Positions 40,516 to 49,779 of a DNA stretch of 64,000 bases are shown here, one piece after another. The notes under the pieces were generated by a model that was not told where the DNA came from, made no database searches, and saw only the letters and a list, made by a program, of their open reading frames with translations. The stretch covers positions 186,001 to 250,000 of the forward strand of contig NZ_JAKZHU010000002.1 in the NCBI RefSeq assembly GCF_022568795.1. Direction: 5' to 3'. Positions within the stretch are counted from its first letter, which is position 1. The number at the start of each line of letters is the position of its first letter. This DNA is from Arsenicicoccus dermatophilus (GTDB lineage Bacteria; Actinomycetota; Actinomycetes; Actinomycetales; Dermatophilaceae). Both the position numbers and the translations under genes were made by a program.

Positions 40516-42731
40516 GCACGATCCCGTCCTTCTCCGCCGTGCCGCTCGGCGACGGCGCGCCTCCGCCCGGCTCCACCGAGCAGTGGGAGCGGCTGGTCGC
40601 CATGACCGGGGGCTGCTCCCACGGGTGGCAGACCCCCGAGCACATCCTGGTCCCTCCGCTCTACACGGAGGAGGACCTGGTCGGCCTGGACTTCCTCGAC
40701 ACCACTCCGGGGGCCCCGCCCTTCCTGCGCGGCCCCTACGCCACGATGTACGCCAGCCAGCCGTGGACCGTCCGGCAGTACGCCGGGTTCTCCACCGCGG
40801 AGGAGTCCAACGCGTTCTACCGCCGCAACCTCGCGGCCGGGCAGAAGGGCCTTTCCGTGGCCTTCGACCTGGCCACGCACCGCGGCTACGACTCCGACCA
40901 CCCCCGGGTGGAGGGCGACGTGGGTATGGCGGGCGTCGCGATCGACTCGATCTACGACATGCGGCAGCTCTTCGACGGCATACCGCTGGACCGGATGAGC
41001 GTCTCGATGACCATGAACGGCGCCGTGCTGCCGGTGCTGGCGCTGTACGTCGTCGCCGCCGAGGAGCAGGGGGTGCGGCCGGAGCAGCTGTCGGGGACCA
41101 TCCAGAACGACATCCTCAAGGAGTTCATGGTCCGCAACACGTACATCTACCCGCCGGCGCCGTCGATGCGGATCATCTCCGACATCTTCGCCTTCACCTC
41201 CGAGCACATGCCGCGGTTCAACTCGATCTCCATCTCCGGCTACCACATGCAGGAGGCGGGGGCCACGGCCGACATCGAGATGGCGTACACGCTGGCCGAC
41301 GGGGTGGAGTACCTGCGCGCCGGCGAGGCCGTCGGTCTGGACGTCGACCGGTTCGCGCCGCGGCTGTCGTTCTTCTGGGCGATCGGGATGAACTTCTTCA
41401 TGGAGGTCGCCAAGATGCGCGCGGCCCGGCTCCTGTGGGCCCGCCTCGTGCGTGACTTCGACCCCAAGAACCCCAAGTCGATGTCCCTGCGGACGCACTC
41501 GCAGACGTCGGGCTGGTCGCTCACGGCGCAGGACGTCTACAACAACGTCGTGCGCACCTGCGTGGAGGCGATGGGCGCGACGCAGGGACACACCCAGTCG
41601 CTGCACACGAACGCCCTCGACGAGGCGATCGCGCTGCCGACCGACTTCTCCGCCCGCATCGCCCGCAACACCCAGCTGTTCCTGCAGCAGGAGTCCGGGA
41701 CCTGCCGGGTGATCGACCCCTGGGCCGGGTCGGCGTACGTCGAGAAGCTCACCCACGACCTGGCCCGGCGTGCCTGGGGGCTGATCCAGGAGGTCGAGGA
41801 CGCGGGCGGTATGGCGAAGGCCATCGAGGCCGGCATCCCCAAGATGCGCATCGAGGAGGCCGCGGCCCGCACGCAGGCCCGGATCGACTCCGGCCGCCAA
41901 CCGGTCATCGGGGTCAACAAGTACCTCGTGGACGGGGACGAGGGCATCGAGGTGCTCAAGGTCGACAACGCCTCCGTGCGCACCAGTCAGCTCGCCAAGC
42001 TCGATCGGCTGCGCGCCGAGCGGGATGAGGAGGCCTGCCGGGCCGCCCTCGACCGGCTGACCTGGGTCGCCGAGCACCCGGGCGAGAGCGGCAACCTGCT
42101 GGGCGCGTCGATCGACGCCGCCCGAGCCATGGCGACCGTGGGGGAGATCTCCGCTGCCCTGGAGCGGGTCTTCGGCCGCTACACCGCGGCGATCCGCACG
42201 ATCTCGGGGGTCTACAGCAGCGAGACGGGAGGCTCGGCGGCCATGGCGGAGGCGCACGACCTGGTGAGCGAGTTCGAGAAGGCCGAGGGACGACGGCCCC
42301 GCATCCTCGTGGCCAAGATGGGCCAGGACGGCCACGACCGTGGCCAGAAGGTCATCTCGACGGCCTTCGCGGACCTGGGCTTCGACGTCGACGTGGGCCC
42401 GCTCTTCCAGACCCCCGCCGAGGTGGCCCGGCAGGCCGTGGACGCGGACGTGCACGTGGTCGGGGTCTCCTCGCTCGCCGCTGGGCACCTGACCCTGGTG
42501 CCCGCCCTGCGGGCGGAGCTCGACGCGATGGGACGCCAGGACCTGATGATCGTCGTCGGCGGGGTCATCCCGGCGCAGGACTTCGACGAGCTGCGGGAGA
42601 AGGGCGCCGACGCGATCTATCCGCCCGGGACGGTGATCCCGCGGGCCGCGTGCGGTCTGCTGCGGCAGCTCCTGGAGCACCACCACGGCATCACCGTGCC
42701 GGAGCGGCCGGAGGCCACCCCGGATGCATGA
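40512..42731 (+). CDS. mutB: Methylmalonyl-CoA mutase large (catalytic) subunit
   Basis: A 739-residue AdoCbl enzyme that interconverts (R)-methylmalonyl-CoA and succinyl-CoA in propionate metabolism. The substrate barrel contains [40 protein letters not shown] and [20 protein letters not shown]. The cobalamin-binding domain has the lower-ligand motif [13 protein letters not shown] (DxHxxG). It forms a heterodimer with MutA and depends on the GTPase chaperone encoded next, with which it overlaps by 8 bp. Confidence 0.97.
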   Translation: MSTIPSFSAVPLGDGAPPPGSTEQWERLVAMTGGCSHGWQTPEHILVPPLYTEEDLVGLDFLDTTPGAPPFLRGPYATMYASQPWTVRQYAGFSTAEESNAFYRRNLAAGQKGLSVAFDLATHRGYDSDHPRVEGDVGMAGVAIDSIYDMRQLFDGIPLDRMSVSMTMNGAVLPVLALYVVAAEEQGVRPEQLSGTIQNDILKEFMVRNTYIYPPAPSMRIISDIFAFTSEHMPRFNSISISGYHMQEAGATADIEMAYTLADGVEYLRAGEAVGLDVDRFAPRLSFFWAIGMNFFMEVAKMRAARLLWARLVRDFDPKNPKSMSLRTHSQTSGWSLTAQDVYNNVVRTCVEAMGATQGHTQSLHTNALDEAIALPTDFSARIARNTQLFLQQESGTCRVIDPWAGSAYVEKLTHDLARRAWGLIQEVEDAGGMAKAIEAGIPKMRIEEAAARTQARIDSGRQPVIGVNKYLVDGDEGIEVLKVDNASVRTSQLAKLDRLRAERDEEACRAALDRLTWVAEHPGESGNLLGASIDAARAMATVGEISAALERVFGRYTAAIRTISGVYSSETGGSAAMAEAHDLVSEFEKAEGRRPRILVAKMGQDGHDRGQKVISTAFADLGFDVDVGPLFQTPAEVARQAVDADVHVVGVSSLAAGHLTLVPALRAELDAMGRQDLMIVVGGVIPAQDFDELREKGADAIYPPGTVIPRAACGLLRQLLEHHHGITVPERPEATPDA

Positions 42732-43740
42732 GGCCCTCTCCGTGGACCGGCTCGTCGAGGGGGTGCGCGCCCGGGACCGCTCCGTGGTCGCCCGCGCGCT
42801 CACCCTCGTCGAGTCCGCGCGAGCAGATCACCGCGAGCTCGCGCGGGACCTGCTGCGGGAGCTCGCTCCTGGGGCGGGTCGTGCGCGGCGGGTGGGGATC
42901 TCCGGGGTCCCGGGGGTGGGCAAGTCGACCTTCACCGACGCCTTGGGGACCAGGCTCGTCGAGCGCGGTCATCGGGTCGGGGTGCTGGCCGTCGACCCGT
43001 CGAGCTCGCGGACCGGCGGATCGATCCTCGGGGACCGGACCCGGATGGCGGCCCTCGCCGCCAGCGACGACGCCTACATCCGTCCCGCCCCGTCGGGCGG
43101 GCACCTGGGAGGTGTGGCCCGCGCGACACGGGAGTCGATGGTGGTGCTGGAGGCGGCCGGGTTCGACGTCGTCGTCGTCGAGACCGTGGGCGTGGGCCAG
43201 TCCGAGGTGGCGGTGTCCGGCATGGTCGACACCTTCCTCTTCCTGGCGCTGGCCCGCTCCGGCGACCAGCTCCAGGGCATCAAGAGGGGGATCCTGGAGC
43301 TGGCCGACGTCATCGCGGTCAACAAGGCCGACGGCGAGCACGCGGGCGAGGCGCGGGTGACGGCGCGCGAGCTGGCGGTCGCGATGCGGCTCATGTTCGG
43401 TCCCGACGAAGGACGGCCCCAGGTGCTCACCTGCTCGGCGCTGACCGGTGACGGTCTCGACGAGGTGTGGCAGGCCGTGGTCGACCACGGTGATCGGCTG
43501 CGGTCCGCAGGCACCCTCGAGGAGCGGCGGCGTCGCCAGCAGGTGGACTGGCTGCGGGCCGTCGTGCAGGACGAGCTGCAGCTGGTGCTGTCCGGTCCTG
43601 GGCACGCCGGCAGGGCCACCCGGGCCGCGGAGCAGGACGTGGAGTGCGGCACGCTCACCGTCCCCGAGGCCATGGAGCGGGTGCTGGCCGCTCTCGCCGG
43701 CGACCTGACCGAGCGAGCCCGAGGTCCGGCCCCCGGGTGA
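42724..43740 (+). CDS. meaB: Methylmalonyl-CoA mutase GTPase chaperone MeaB
   Basis: A 338-residue G3E-family P-loop GTPase (MeaB/ArgK) that gates AdoCbl loading and protects the mutase. Walker A is [17 protein letters not shown]; switch/base motifs include [36 protein letters not shown] and VIAVNKADG (NKAD). The C-terminal dimerisation arm is present. It is the last gene of the mutase operon; a hairpin follows at 43763-43798. Confidence 0.95.
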   Translation: MHEALSVDRLVEGVRARDRSVVARALTLVESARADHRELARDLLRELAPGAGRARRVGISGVPGVGKSTFTDALGTRLVERGHRVGVLAVDPSSSRTGGSILGDRTRMAALAASDDAYIRPAPSGGHLGGVARATRESMVVLEAAGFDVVVVETVGVGQSEVAVSGMVDTFLFLALARSGDQLQGIKRGILELADVIAVNKADGEHAGEARVTARELAVAMRLMFGPDEGRPQVLTCSALTGDGLDEVWQAVVDHGDRLRSAGTLEERRRRQQVDWLRAVVQDELQLVLSGPGHAGRATRAAEQDVECGTLTVPEAMERVLAALAGDLTERARGPAPG

Positions 43741-43762
43741 CCACAGATCTCCCGCGGCTGCT

Positions 43763-43798
43763 GGACTCGCCATTCGCACGCCGCGGGACCGCGAGTCC
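43763..43798 (+). terminator. Probable terminator of the mutase operon
   Basis: GGACTCGC (43763-43770) pairs with GCGAGTCC (43791-43798), 23 bp after the meaB stop. Confidence 0.5.
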
Positions 43799-43925
43799 AC
43801 GCTGCCAGCCATGCACCTGGACTCGTGCGGGCCCGCAGGAGGTCACCCGGCCCCCTGCGGGTCCGCTCCGGCGTCCCCTCCACCGGGCGGCTTGCCCTGC
43901 CGGTGGCAATGAAATCGGTTGTGGA

Positions 43926-43942
43926 AAAACGTCTTTCGTTTT
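43926..43942. promoter_or_regulatory. AT-rich inverted repeat upstream of sodA
   Basis: AAAACG (43926-43931) and CGTTTT (43937-43942) form a 17-bp inverted repeat with a TCTTT centre, in the only AT-rich patch of this region and 28 bp before the sodA ATG. A repressor site over the promoter is plausible; no regulator is identified. Confidence 0.3.
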
Positions 43943-43969
43943 CAGTCAGGCGCGGGCAGGATGGCTGGC

Positions 43970-44593
43970 ATGAGCATCTACGCGCTGCCGGACCTGCCCT
44001 ACGACCATGCCGCCCTGGAGCCCTACATCTCGGGCGAGATCATGGAGCTGCACCACGACAAGCACCACGCGACCTACGTCAAGGGCATCAACACCGCCGT
44101 CGAGCAGCTCGCCGAGGCGCGGGAGAAGGGGTCCTTCGAGACGCTGTCGACCCTGGAGAAGAACTTCGCCTTCCACCTCGGTGGCCATGTCAACCACTCG
44201 GTGTTTTGGGCGAACATGTCGCCCGACGGGGGTGACAGGCCCACCGGTGACCTCGCGGCCCGCCTCGACGAGGACTTCGGCTCCTTCGACGCCTTCCGGG
44301 CCCACTTCCAGGCCGTCGCCCTCGGCGTCCAGGGATCGGGCTGGTCGGTGCTGGCCTGGGACCTGGTCGCGCAGCGCACGTACGTCGTCCAGCACTTCGA
44401 CCACCAGGGCAACCTGCCGATGTGCCTGGTGCCGCTGCTCGTGCTGGACATGTGGGAGCACGCCTACTACCTGCAGTACCACAACGACAAGGCGACCTTC
44501 GTGGAGCAGTGGTGGAACGTCGTCAGCTGGGCCGACGTCCAGGAGCGCTACGCCCGGGCCGCCGCGCAGACCACCGGCCTGATCCTGCCGTGA
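43970..44593 (+). CDS. sodA: Superoxide dismutase, Fe/Mn type
   Basis: A 207-residue cytoplasmic enzyme. Metal ligands are visible: His in MELHHDKHHATYVKG and HVNHSVFWANMSP, and Asp/His in LLVLDMWEHAYYLQYHNDKA. GSGWSVLAWD is typical. Sequence alone leaves Mn versus Fe open, with Mn more likely. ATG 43970 is chosen; an in-frame ATG at 43961 has its binding site too close. The stop overlaps the next gene (GTGA). Confidence 0.96.
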   Translation: MSIYALPDLPYDHAALEPYISGEIMELHHDKHHATYVKGINTAVEQLAEAREKGSFETLSTLEKNFAFHLGGHVNHSVFWANMSPDGGDRPTGDLAARLDEDFGSFDAFRAHFQAVALGVQGSGWSVLAWDLVAQRTYVVQHFDHQGNLPMCLVPLLVLDMWEHAYYLQYHNDKATFVEQWWNVVSWADVQERYARAAAQTTGLILP

Positions 44594-44889
44594 CCGAGCA
44601 CACCTGCGGACCTGCCGGACCCGATCCGCACGGGACGGGACCTGCCAGGCTTGTCGAGCACGCCCAGCTCGCCGCGGGGATCCTGGCTGCCCGGCACCGC
44701 GGGGACCGCGAGTCCGCGGCCGTGCTCGCCTCGACGGCCGACCCGCACGAGCTGCTCGGCGGCGCGTTGCTGCTCGTCGAGCTCCTCGCCGGCCTGTATG
44801 CCGAAGCCTGCTGCCAGAACCCCGCGGACTGCCTCAGCGACCTGGCCGTGCAGCTCGAGGCGTCCTTGCCCAGGAGCTTCGAGGCGTGA
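44590..44889 (+). CDS. Small hypothetical protein coupled to sodA
   Basis: A 99-residue, mostly helical protein (LVEHAQLAAGILAARHRGDR; HELLGGALLLVELLAGLYAE) with four Cys, three near the end (ACCQNPADC). It starts at GTG 44590 overlapping the sodA stop, which supports it as real. Family not recognised. The CC-x5-C pattern could bind metal. Confidence 0.6.
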   Translation: MTEHTCGPAGPDPHGTGPARLVEHAQLAAGILAARHRGDRESAAVLASTADPHELLGGALLLVELLAGLYAEACCQNPADCLSDLAVQLEASLPRSFEA

Positions 44890-44936
44890 CCGCTCCTCCG
44901 CCATACCCACCGCGGCTCGACGGGTGCACCGACGCC

Positions 44937-45179
44937 GCCGGTCGGCGTGTTGCAGGCTCGACGGAGCCAGGGCTAGGGTCGGTGGGTCGGTCGCACCCGA
45001 GGGGTGCCAGGGAACCCGGTCGGAGTCCGGGACTGACGCGCAGCGGTAGGGGAGCTGCGCAGGGCACGATGCCACTGGCGAGAGCTGGGAAGGCGCTCTG
45101 CGTGAACGATCCCGAGTCCGAAGACCTGCCGACGTTCGACCCGATCGGGCCTCGCGCACGGGCCCTGGCGAGAGTTGGT
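44937..45179 (+). repeat. 243-bp duplicated promoter-riboswitch cassette, copy B
   Basis: Second copy of 33879-34121, offset by exactly 11,058 bp and differing at two adjacent positions. Copy B lies in an intergenic gap after a stop codon at 44889, whereas copy A overlaps a coding region. Confidence 0.95.
44980..45136 (+). ncRNA. Cobalamin riboswitch 4 (upstream of CDF transporter)
   Basis: The aptamer is the same as riboswitch 2, with B12 box ending at 45130 and promoter hexamers TTGCAG (44950-44955) and TAGGGT (44974-44979). Downstream comes a short ORF and then the CDF gene. Confidence 0.92.
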
Positions 45180-45183
45180 GCAC

Positions 45184-45246
45184 GTGTCCGACCACATGGG
45201 GCGGCCAGGCGCCGGGCGACCGTCCCGCTCGGACGGGCAGGTCTGA
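45184..45246 (+). CDS. Possible 20-residue leader peptide before the CDF gene
   Basis: GTG 45184 opens a 20-codon frame (VSDHMGRPGAGRPSRSDGQV) that stops at 45246, one base before the CDF ATG. It sits at nearly the same place after the cassette as the FhuF-like gene start after copy A, so the cassette may supply initiation signals for it. CCGTCC/GGACGG (about 45220-45236) forms a hairpin near its end. Translation would couple to the CDF gene. Existence as a peptide is unproven. Confidence 0.3.
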   Translation: MSDHMGRPGAGRPSRSDGQV

Positions 45247-45247
45247 C

Positions 45248-46171
45248 ATGGGCGCCGGACATCATCATCATCATGGAGCGTCGTCGGACGGCCGCGCCCG
45301 CCTGGCCGTGACGCTGGCCCTCACCACCACGGTGCTGGTCACCCAGGTCGTCGGTGCGGCCTGGACGGGCAGCCTCGCGCTGCTGGTCGACGCCGCCCAC
45401 ATGCTCACCGACTCGCTGGGGCTCGTCGTCGCCCTGATCGCCGCCGTGCTGATGGCTCGCCCGCCGTCGGCCCGTCGCACCTGGGGATGGCAGCGGACCG
45501 AGGTGATCGCCGCCGCGGCGCAGGCCTCGTTCCTGCTCGTCGTCGGGACCTACGCCATCGTCGAGGCCGTCCAGCGGTTGATCGCCCCGCCGCAGGTGGC
45601 GGCGCAGGGACTGGCGGTGTTCGGCGGTGTCGGCCTGGCTGCCAACGTCCTCTCGCTGCTCGTGCTGGCCGGGGGCCGAGGACACAACCTGAACATGCGG
45701 GCGGCCTTCCTCGAGGTCGCGAGCGACGCGCTGGGCTCGGTGGCCGTGCTCGTCGCTGCTGCCGTGATCATCCTCACCGGTTGGCAGCGCGCCGACCCGG
45801 TCGCCGGGCTGGTCGTCGCCACGCTGATCGTGCCGCGCGCCCTCTCGCTGCTCCGTGAGACCGGAACCATCCTGCTGGAGTCCACCCCGGCCGGGCTCGA
45901 CCTGGACGAGGTGCGCCGCCACCTGGCCGGCCAGCCGCACGTGCTGGACGTCCACGACCTGCATGCCTCCACCATCGCCAGCGGCCTGCCGGTCCTCACC
46001 GCCCACGTCGTCCTCGACGAGGAGTGCTTCACCGACGGGCACGGGCCCCAGCTGCTCGACCGGATGCTCCGCTGCCTGGCCTCCCACCACGAGCTCACCA
46101 TCGAGCACTGCACCCTGCAGTTCGAGACCCCCTCCCTGGCCGCCCACCACGCGGAGCACCTCCACGCCTGA
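45248..46171 (+). CDS. CDF-family metal transporter (CzcD-like)
   Basis: A 307-residue cation diffusion facilitator with six TM helices, starting MGAGHHHHHGASS, a His-rich N-terminus typical of metal chaperoning loops. Site residues are in VDAAHMLTDSLGLVVAL (HxxxD) and MRAAFLEVASDALGSVAVL (ExxxD, as in some CzcD proteins). The C-terminal cytoplasmic domain has further His (HVLDVHDLHASTIASGL). It probably exports Zn/Co/Cd by proton antiport; control by a cobalamin riboswitch points to cobalt. Confidence 0.9.
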   Translation: MGAGHHHHHGASSDGRARLAVTLALTTTVLVTQVVGAAWTGSLALLVDAAHMLTDSLGLVVALIAAVLMARPPSARRTWGWQRTEVIAAAAQASFLLVVGTYAIVEAVQRLIAPPQVAAQGLAVFGGVGLAANVLSLLVLAGGRGHNLNMRAAFLEVASDALGSVAVLVAAAVIILTGWQRADPVAGLVVATLIVPRALSLLRETGTILLESTPAGLDLDEVRRHLAGQPHVLDVHDLHASTIASGLPVLTAHVVLDEECFTDGHGPQLLDRMLRCLASHHELTIEHCTLQFETPSLAAHHAEHLHA

Positions 46172-46185
46172 GCCCTCGCCGCCGG

Positions 46186-46191
46186 TAGCCT
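46186..46191 (+). promoter_or_regulatory. TAGCCT -10 hexamer for a leaderless DUF6394 transcript
   Basis: The hexamer ends seven bases before GTG 46199 and no Shine-Dalgarno sequence is present, as at selO and xth. Confidence 0.35.
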
Positions 46192-46198
46192 GGACAGG

Positions 46199-46585
46199 GT
46201 GAATCTCGAGAAGGTCATCTTCGGCTTCTTCGTGCTGCTCGCCGCGACCGTGAACTTCGGCTTCGTGGTGGGCGACCTGGGCAGCCCGGACATGCACAAC
46301 ATCTGGGAGCTGTATGCCGCGATCGTGGTCAACGTGGTCGCGCTGGTCCTCAAGTTCGGGGACCGCACCCAGATCGGGGCCACCCACCTGGCGACGAGCC
46401 TGGTCGCCGTGCTGCAGCTGATCGGTGCCGCGGTGCTCTACATCTACTTCACCCAGTCCCACTCCGAGGCCATCACCGGCCCGGAGATCGCCTCGGTGGT
46501 CTCGCTCGCGTGCGGCGCACTGCTCGCCAACCTCGTCTCCGTGGTGCTCCTGGTCGCCGAGACCGTGTCCTTCCGTCGGCGCTGA
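46199..46585 (+). CDS. DUF6394 family membrane protein
   Basis: A 128-residue four-helix membrane protein that resembles DUF6394 (MNLEKVIFGFFVLLAATVNF; WELYAAIVVNVVALVLKFGD; ATSLVAVLQLIGAAVLYIYF). The conserved KFGDRTQIGATHLATSLVA loop is the best marker. It precedes an RCK potassium channel gene by 25 bp; the arrangement suggests an accessory subunit, which is inference. GTG start with no leader. Confidence 0.8.
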   Translation: MNLEKVIFGFFVLLAATVNFGFVVGDLGSPDMHNIWELYAAIVVNVVALVLKFGDRTQIGATHLATSLVAVLQLIGAAVLYIYFTQSHSEAITGPEIASVVSLACGALLANLVSVVLLVAETVSFRRR

Positions 46586-46610
46586 GCCGCGCCCGACGAG
46601 CAGGCCTTCG

Positions 46611-48326
46611 ATGACCAACCCGCTGCTGCTGTTCCTCGCCCGCCCGTCGACGCGCCGTCGGGGGGTGCGGGGTCCGCGCGAGCGGGTGCGGGTGCCTACC
46701 GAGGTGCCGTCGACCGACGCGATCTTCCTGGTGCTGCGGCGGATGCGCACGCCGCTGATCGTGCTGGTCGCGATCCTGTCGATCTCCGTCCTCGGGCTGG
46801 CGCTGATCCCCGGCAAGGACGGCACGCGGCTGTCGCCGTTCGACGCGTTCTACTTCATCTCCTACACCGCGACCACCATCGGCTTCGGCGAGATCGTGCC
46901 CTTCACGGCGACGCAGCGGCTGTGGGTGACGCTGTCGATCTACGGCACGGTCGTCGGGTGGGCCTACGCCATCGGCACGCTGCTGACGCTCCTCCAGGAC
47001 GCGGGCTTCCGCGAGGCCGTGGCCACCCAGCGGTTCCGGCGCCGGGTGCTGCGGATGAAGGAGCCCTTCTTCGTGGTCGCGGGCTACGGCCGGTCCGGGC
47101 AGGCGGTGGTGGCGCAGCTCGACGAGGCCGGGCGGCGGGTCGTCGTGGTGGAGACCGACCGGGACTCCGCCGACAAGCTCGCCTGCGACCAGCTGCAGAA
47201 CGACGTGCCGGTCCTGGACGCCGACGCCTCCCTGCCCGGGGTGATGGGTCTGGCCGGTCTCGGCCTGCCGACCTGCGAGGGCGTCATCGCACTCACCGAC
47301 GACGACACGGTCAACCTCGCCGTCGTCATGACCGTGGACCTGCTGCGGCCCGGGCTGCCCGTCCTCGCCCGCTGCCACTCGCGCAGCTACGAGGAGCGGA
47401 TGCACGACTTCTCGGCCGCGGCCGTGATCAACCCGAGCGACCGTTTCGGTGGCTACCTGGTGCTGGCGATCCAGCGGCCCGCGACCTTCCGCCTGGTCGC
47501 CTGGCTGATGAGCCCCGCCGGAGCGCTGCTGCAGGAGCCGCAGGAGCGCACGCGGCAGGGACGTTGGGTCGTGGCCGCCGAGGGGGCCTTCCGCGACGAG
47601 ATCGCCCACGACCTGCGCCGGGCCGGGGAGGAGGTCGAGATCGTGGACCCGCGCGACGGCTACCACGACCTGGCCGGGGCGCGAGGCCTGGTCGCCGGCT
47701 CGGAGTCGGACACCCTCAACCTGGCCATCGCCGAGCACGCCCGCATCGTCGACCCGGAGATCTACGTCTGCGTCCGGCAGCACGCCACCTCCCGGCGGGT
47801 TCTCGTGGAGGCGCTCGACGTCGACAGCGTCTTCGTCCCCAGCGAGCTCGTGGCGGCGGAGGTGCTCGCCCGCGTGGTGACGCCGACCTTCTGGAGCTGC
47901 ATGGAGCACCTGATGACGCGGCCGGAGGAGGAGTCCGAGGCGGTCCTCGCGCGGCTCGTCCAAGCCTGCGGTCGGCGGGCACCGCACCGCGAGCTGGTGG
48001 TCGTCGACCATCGGGAGGCTCCCGCCCTGACGCGGTGGCTGCGGCGGGGTCAGCCTTTCGCCATACGCGACCTGCTGCGCGACCCCGAGGACCGCGACGC
48101 CCGGCTGGGTGCGGTGGTGCTGGTCGTCGAGCGCGACGGCCACCAGCACCTGCTGCCGGACACCGACTTCCAGCTCGAGGTGGGCGACCGGGTCCTGCTC
48201 GCCGGGCGGGCCCACGCGCTGGACGGGCTCACCCCGACGCTGCTGCAGGAGACCGCGGTGGAGTATGCCGCGACCGGGCGCGAGGTCCCTGGCACCTGGG
48301 TGGGCCGCCTGCTCGCCCGCCGCTGA
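46611..48326 (+). CDS. Potassium channel protein with two RCK (TrkA) units
   Basis: A 571-residue protein. Residues ~40-130 are a two-helix pore (TPLIVLVAILSISVLGLALI; LWVTLSIYGTVVGWAYAIGT) with the filter sequence TATTIGFGEIVP, i.e. GFG instead of GYG. Two TrkA-N/TrkA-C-like units follow (FFVVAGYGRSGQAVVAQLDE; a second starting WVVAAEGAFRDEIAHDLRRA) and a TrkA-C end (TDFQLEVGDRVLLAGRA). The RCK ring binds nucleotides or ions to gate K+ flow. The second Rossmann unit has lost the glycine motif. Confidence 0.9.
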   Translation: MTNPLLLFLARPSTRRRGVRGPRERVRVPTEVPSTDAIFLVLRRMRTPLIVLVAILSISVLGLALIPGKDGTRLSPFDAFYFISYTATTIGFGEIVPFTATQRLWVTLSIYGTVVGWAYAIGTLLTLLQDAGFREAVATQRFRRRVLRMKEPFFVVAGYGRSGQAVVAQLDEAGRRVVVVETDRDSADKLACDQLQNDVPVLDADASLPGVMGLAGLGLPTCEGVIALTDDDTVNLAVVMTVDLLRPGLPVLARCHSRSYEERMHDFSAAAVINPSDRFGGYLVLAIQRPATFRLVAWLMSPAGALLQEPQERTRQGRWVVAAEGAFRDEIAHDLRRAGEEVEIVDPRDGYHDLAGARGLVAGSESDTLNLAIAEHARIVDPEIYVCVRQHATSRRVLVEALDVDSVFVPSELVAAEVLARVVTPTFWSCMEHLMTRPEEESEAVLARLVQACGRRAPHRELVVVDHREAPALTRWLRRGQPFAIRDLLRDPEDRDARLGAVVLVVERDGHQHLLPDTDFQLEVGDRVLLAGRAHALDGLTPTLLQETAVEYAATGREVPGTWVGRLLARR

Positions 48327-48327
48327 A

Positions 48328-48369
48328 CGGCCCTCCGCCGCCGACCGTCGCCGGCGGCGGAGAGGGGCC
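48328..48369. terminator. Bidirectional terminator between the K+ channel and pntB
   Basis: CTCCGCCGCCG (48333-48343) pairs with CGGCGGCGGAG (48352-48362), extended by outer GGCCC/GGGCC. The flanking genes converge. Confidence 0.75.
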
Positions 48370-48382
48370 CGGTGCGCTGCGG

Positions 48383-49777
48383 TCAGAGCGCCTTGAGGAT
48401 GTCGTCCACCCGCTCCTTGGCGTCGCCGAAGAGCATCGAGGTGTTGTCCTTGAAGAACAGCGGGTTCTGGACGCCGGCATACCCGGTGCTCATCGACCGC
48501 TTGAAGACCACGACCTGGTCGGCCTTCCAGACCTCGAGGACCGGCATCCCCGCGACGGGGGAGTGCGGGTCCTCCAGGGCGGAGGGGTTGACGGTGTCGT
48601 TGGCGCCGATGACGAGCACCACGTCGGTGCCGGCGAGGTCGTCGTTGATCTCGTCCATCTCCAGGACGATGTCGTAGGGCACCTTCGCCTCGGCGAGCAG
48701 GACGTTCATGTGACCGGGAAGCCGGCCGGCGACCGGGTGGATGGCGAACCGCACGTCGATGCCCTGGTCGCGCAGCCGGCGCGCCAGGTCGGCGACGGGA
48801 TACTGCGCCTGCGCCACGGCCATGCCGTAGCCCGGCGTGATGACCACGGTCCTGGCCTCGCGCAGCAGCCGCGCGGTCTCCTCGGCGGTGATCTCGTGGT
48901 GCTCGCCCTCGATGGCGGCGCCACCCGTCACCGCGCCGTCCGAGCCGAAACCGCCGGCGATGACCGACAGGAAGGACCGGTTCATGGCCCTGCACATGAC
49001 GTAGGACAGGTAGGCACCGGAGGAACCGACGAGCGCGCCGGTGACGATGAGCAGGTCGTTGGAGAGCATGAAGCCGGCCGCGGCGGCCGCCCACCCCGAG
49101 TAGGAGTTGAGCATCGACACCACGACGGGCATGTCGCCGCCGCCGATGGACGCGACCAGGTGCCAGCCGAGGGCCAGGGCGACCACGGTCATCAGCACCA
49201 GCAGCCAGGTGGCCGGGGCGATGACGAACCACACCGTGAGCAGGGCGAAGACGACGAGCGCGCCGAGGTTGAGCGCGTTGTGCCCGGGCAGCGTCAGCGG
49301 CGCCGACTTCATCTTGGCCGAGAGCTTGAGGTAGGCCACGATCGAGCCGGTGAAGGTCACCGCGCCGATGAAGACGCCGACGAAGATCTCCGCCAGGTGG
49401 ATGCCCTCGGTCGTGGCGTCCATGCCGTGGGTGCCCATCAGCCACGAGCCGTAGCCGACGAGCACCGCGGCCAGGCCGACGAAGGAGTGCAGCAGCGCGA
49501 TCAGCTCGGGCATGCCGGTCATCTCGACCTTGCGGGCCCGGCTCGTGCCGATGGCGGCGCCGATGAGCATGGCGACGAGGACGACGGCCACGGCACCGAG
49601 GACGTGACCGCTGTGGGACAGGGCGAACCACACGGTCGCGAGGAGCGCCAGGCCCATGCCGGAGACGCCGTAGAGGTTGCCCATCTTGGCGGACTCGTGC
49701 TTGGCCAGGCCGGCCAGCGCGAGGATGAACAGGATGGCCGAGATCGTGTAGCTGGCCAGCAGCAGGGTGGTGGGCAC
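48383..49777 (-). CDS. pntB: NAD(P) transhydrogenase beta subunit
   Basis: A 464-residue subunit with about nine TM helices ([20 protein letters not shown] onward) and the C-terminal NADP(H)-binding domain [63 protein letters not shown] and [20 protein letters not shown]. It couples proton entry to NADPH formation. GTG 49777 has AAGGA upstream and begins 3 bases after pntA ends. Confidence 0.95.
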   Translation of the reverse strand: MPTTLLLASYTISAILFILALAGLAKHESAKMGNLYGVSGMGLALLATVWFALSHSGHVLGAVAVVLVAMLIGAAIGTSRARKVEMTGMPELIALLHSFVGLAAVLVGYGSWLMGTHGMDATTEGIHLAEIFVGVFIGAVTFTGSIVAYLKLSAKMKSAPLTLPGHNALNLGALVVFALLTVWFVIAPATWLLVLMTVVALALGWHLVASIGGGDMPVVVSMLNSYSGWAAAAAGFMLSNDLLIVTGALVGSSGAYLSYVMCRAMNRSFLSVIAGGFGSDGAVTGGAAIEGEHHEITAEETARLLREARTVVITPGYGMAVAQAQYPVADLARRLRDQGIDVRFAIHPVAGRLPGHMNVLLAEAKVPYDIVLEMDEINDDLAGTDVVLVIGANDTVNPSALEDPHSPVAGMPVLEVWKADQVVVFKRSMSTGYAGVQNPLFFKDNTSMLFGDAKERVDDILKAL

Positions 49778-49779
49778 GG

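Noticed and set aside
46473-49631. A 1052-codon leftward open frame overlapping the K+ channel and pntB
   Set aside because: It is antisense to the RCK channel gene and out of frame with pntB; its Arg/Gly/His-rich translation shows no domain. Long shadow frames are expected at this GC content.
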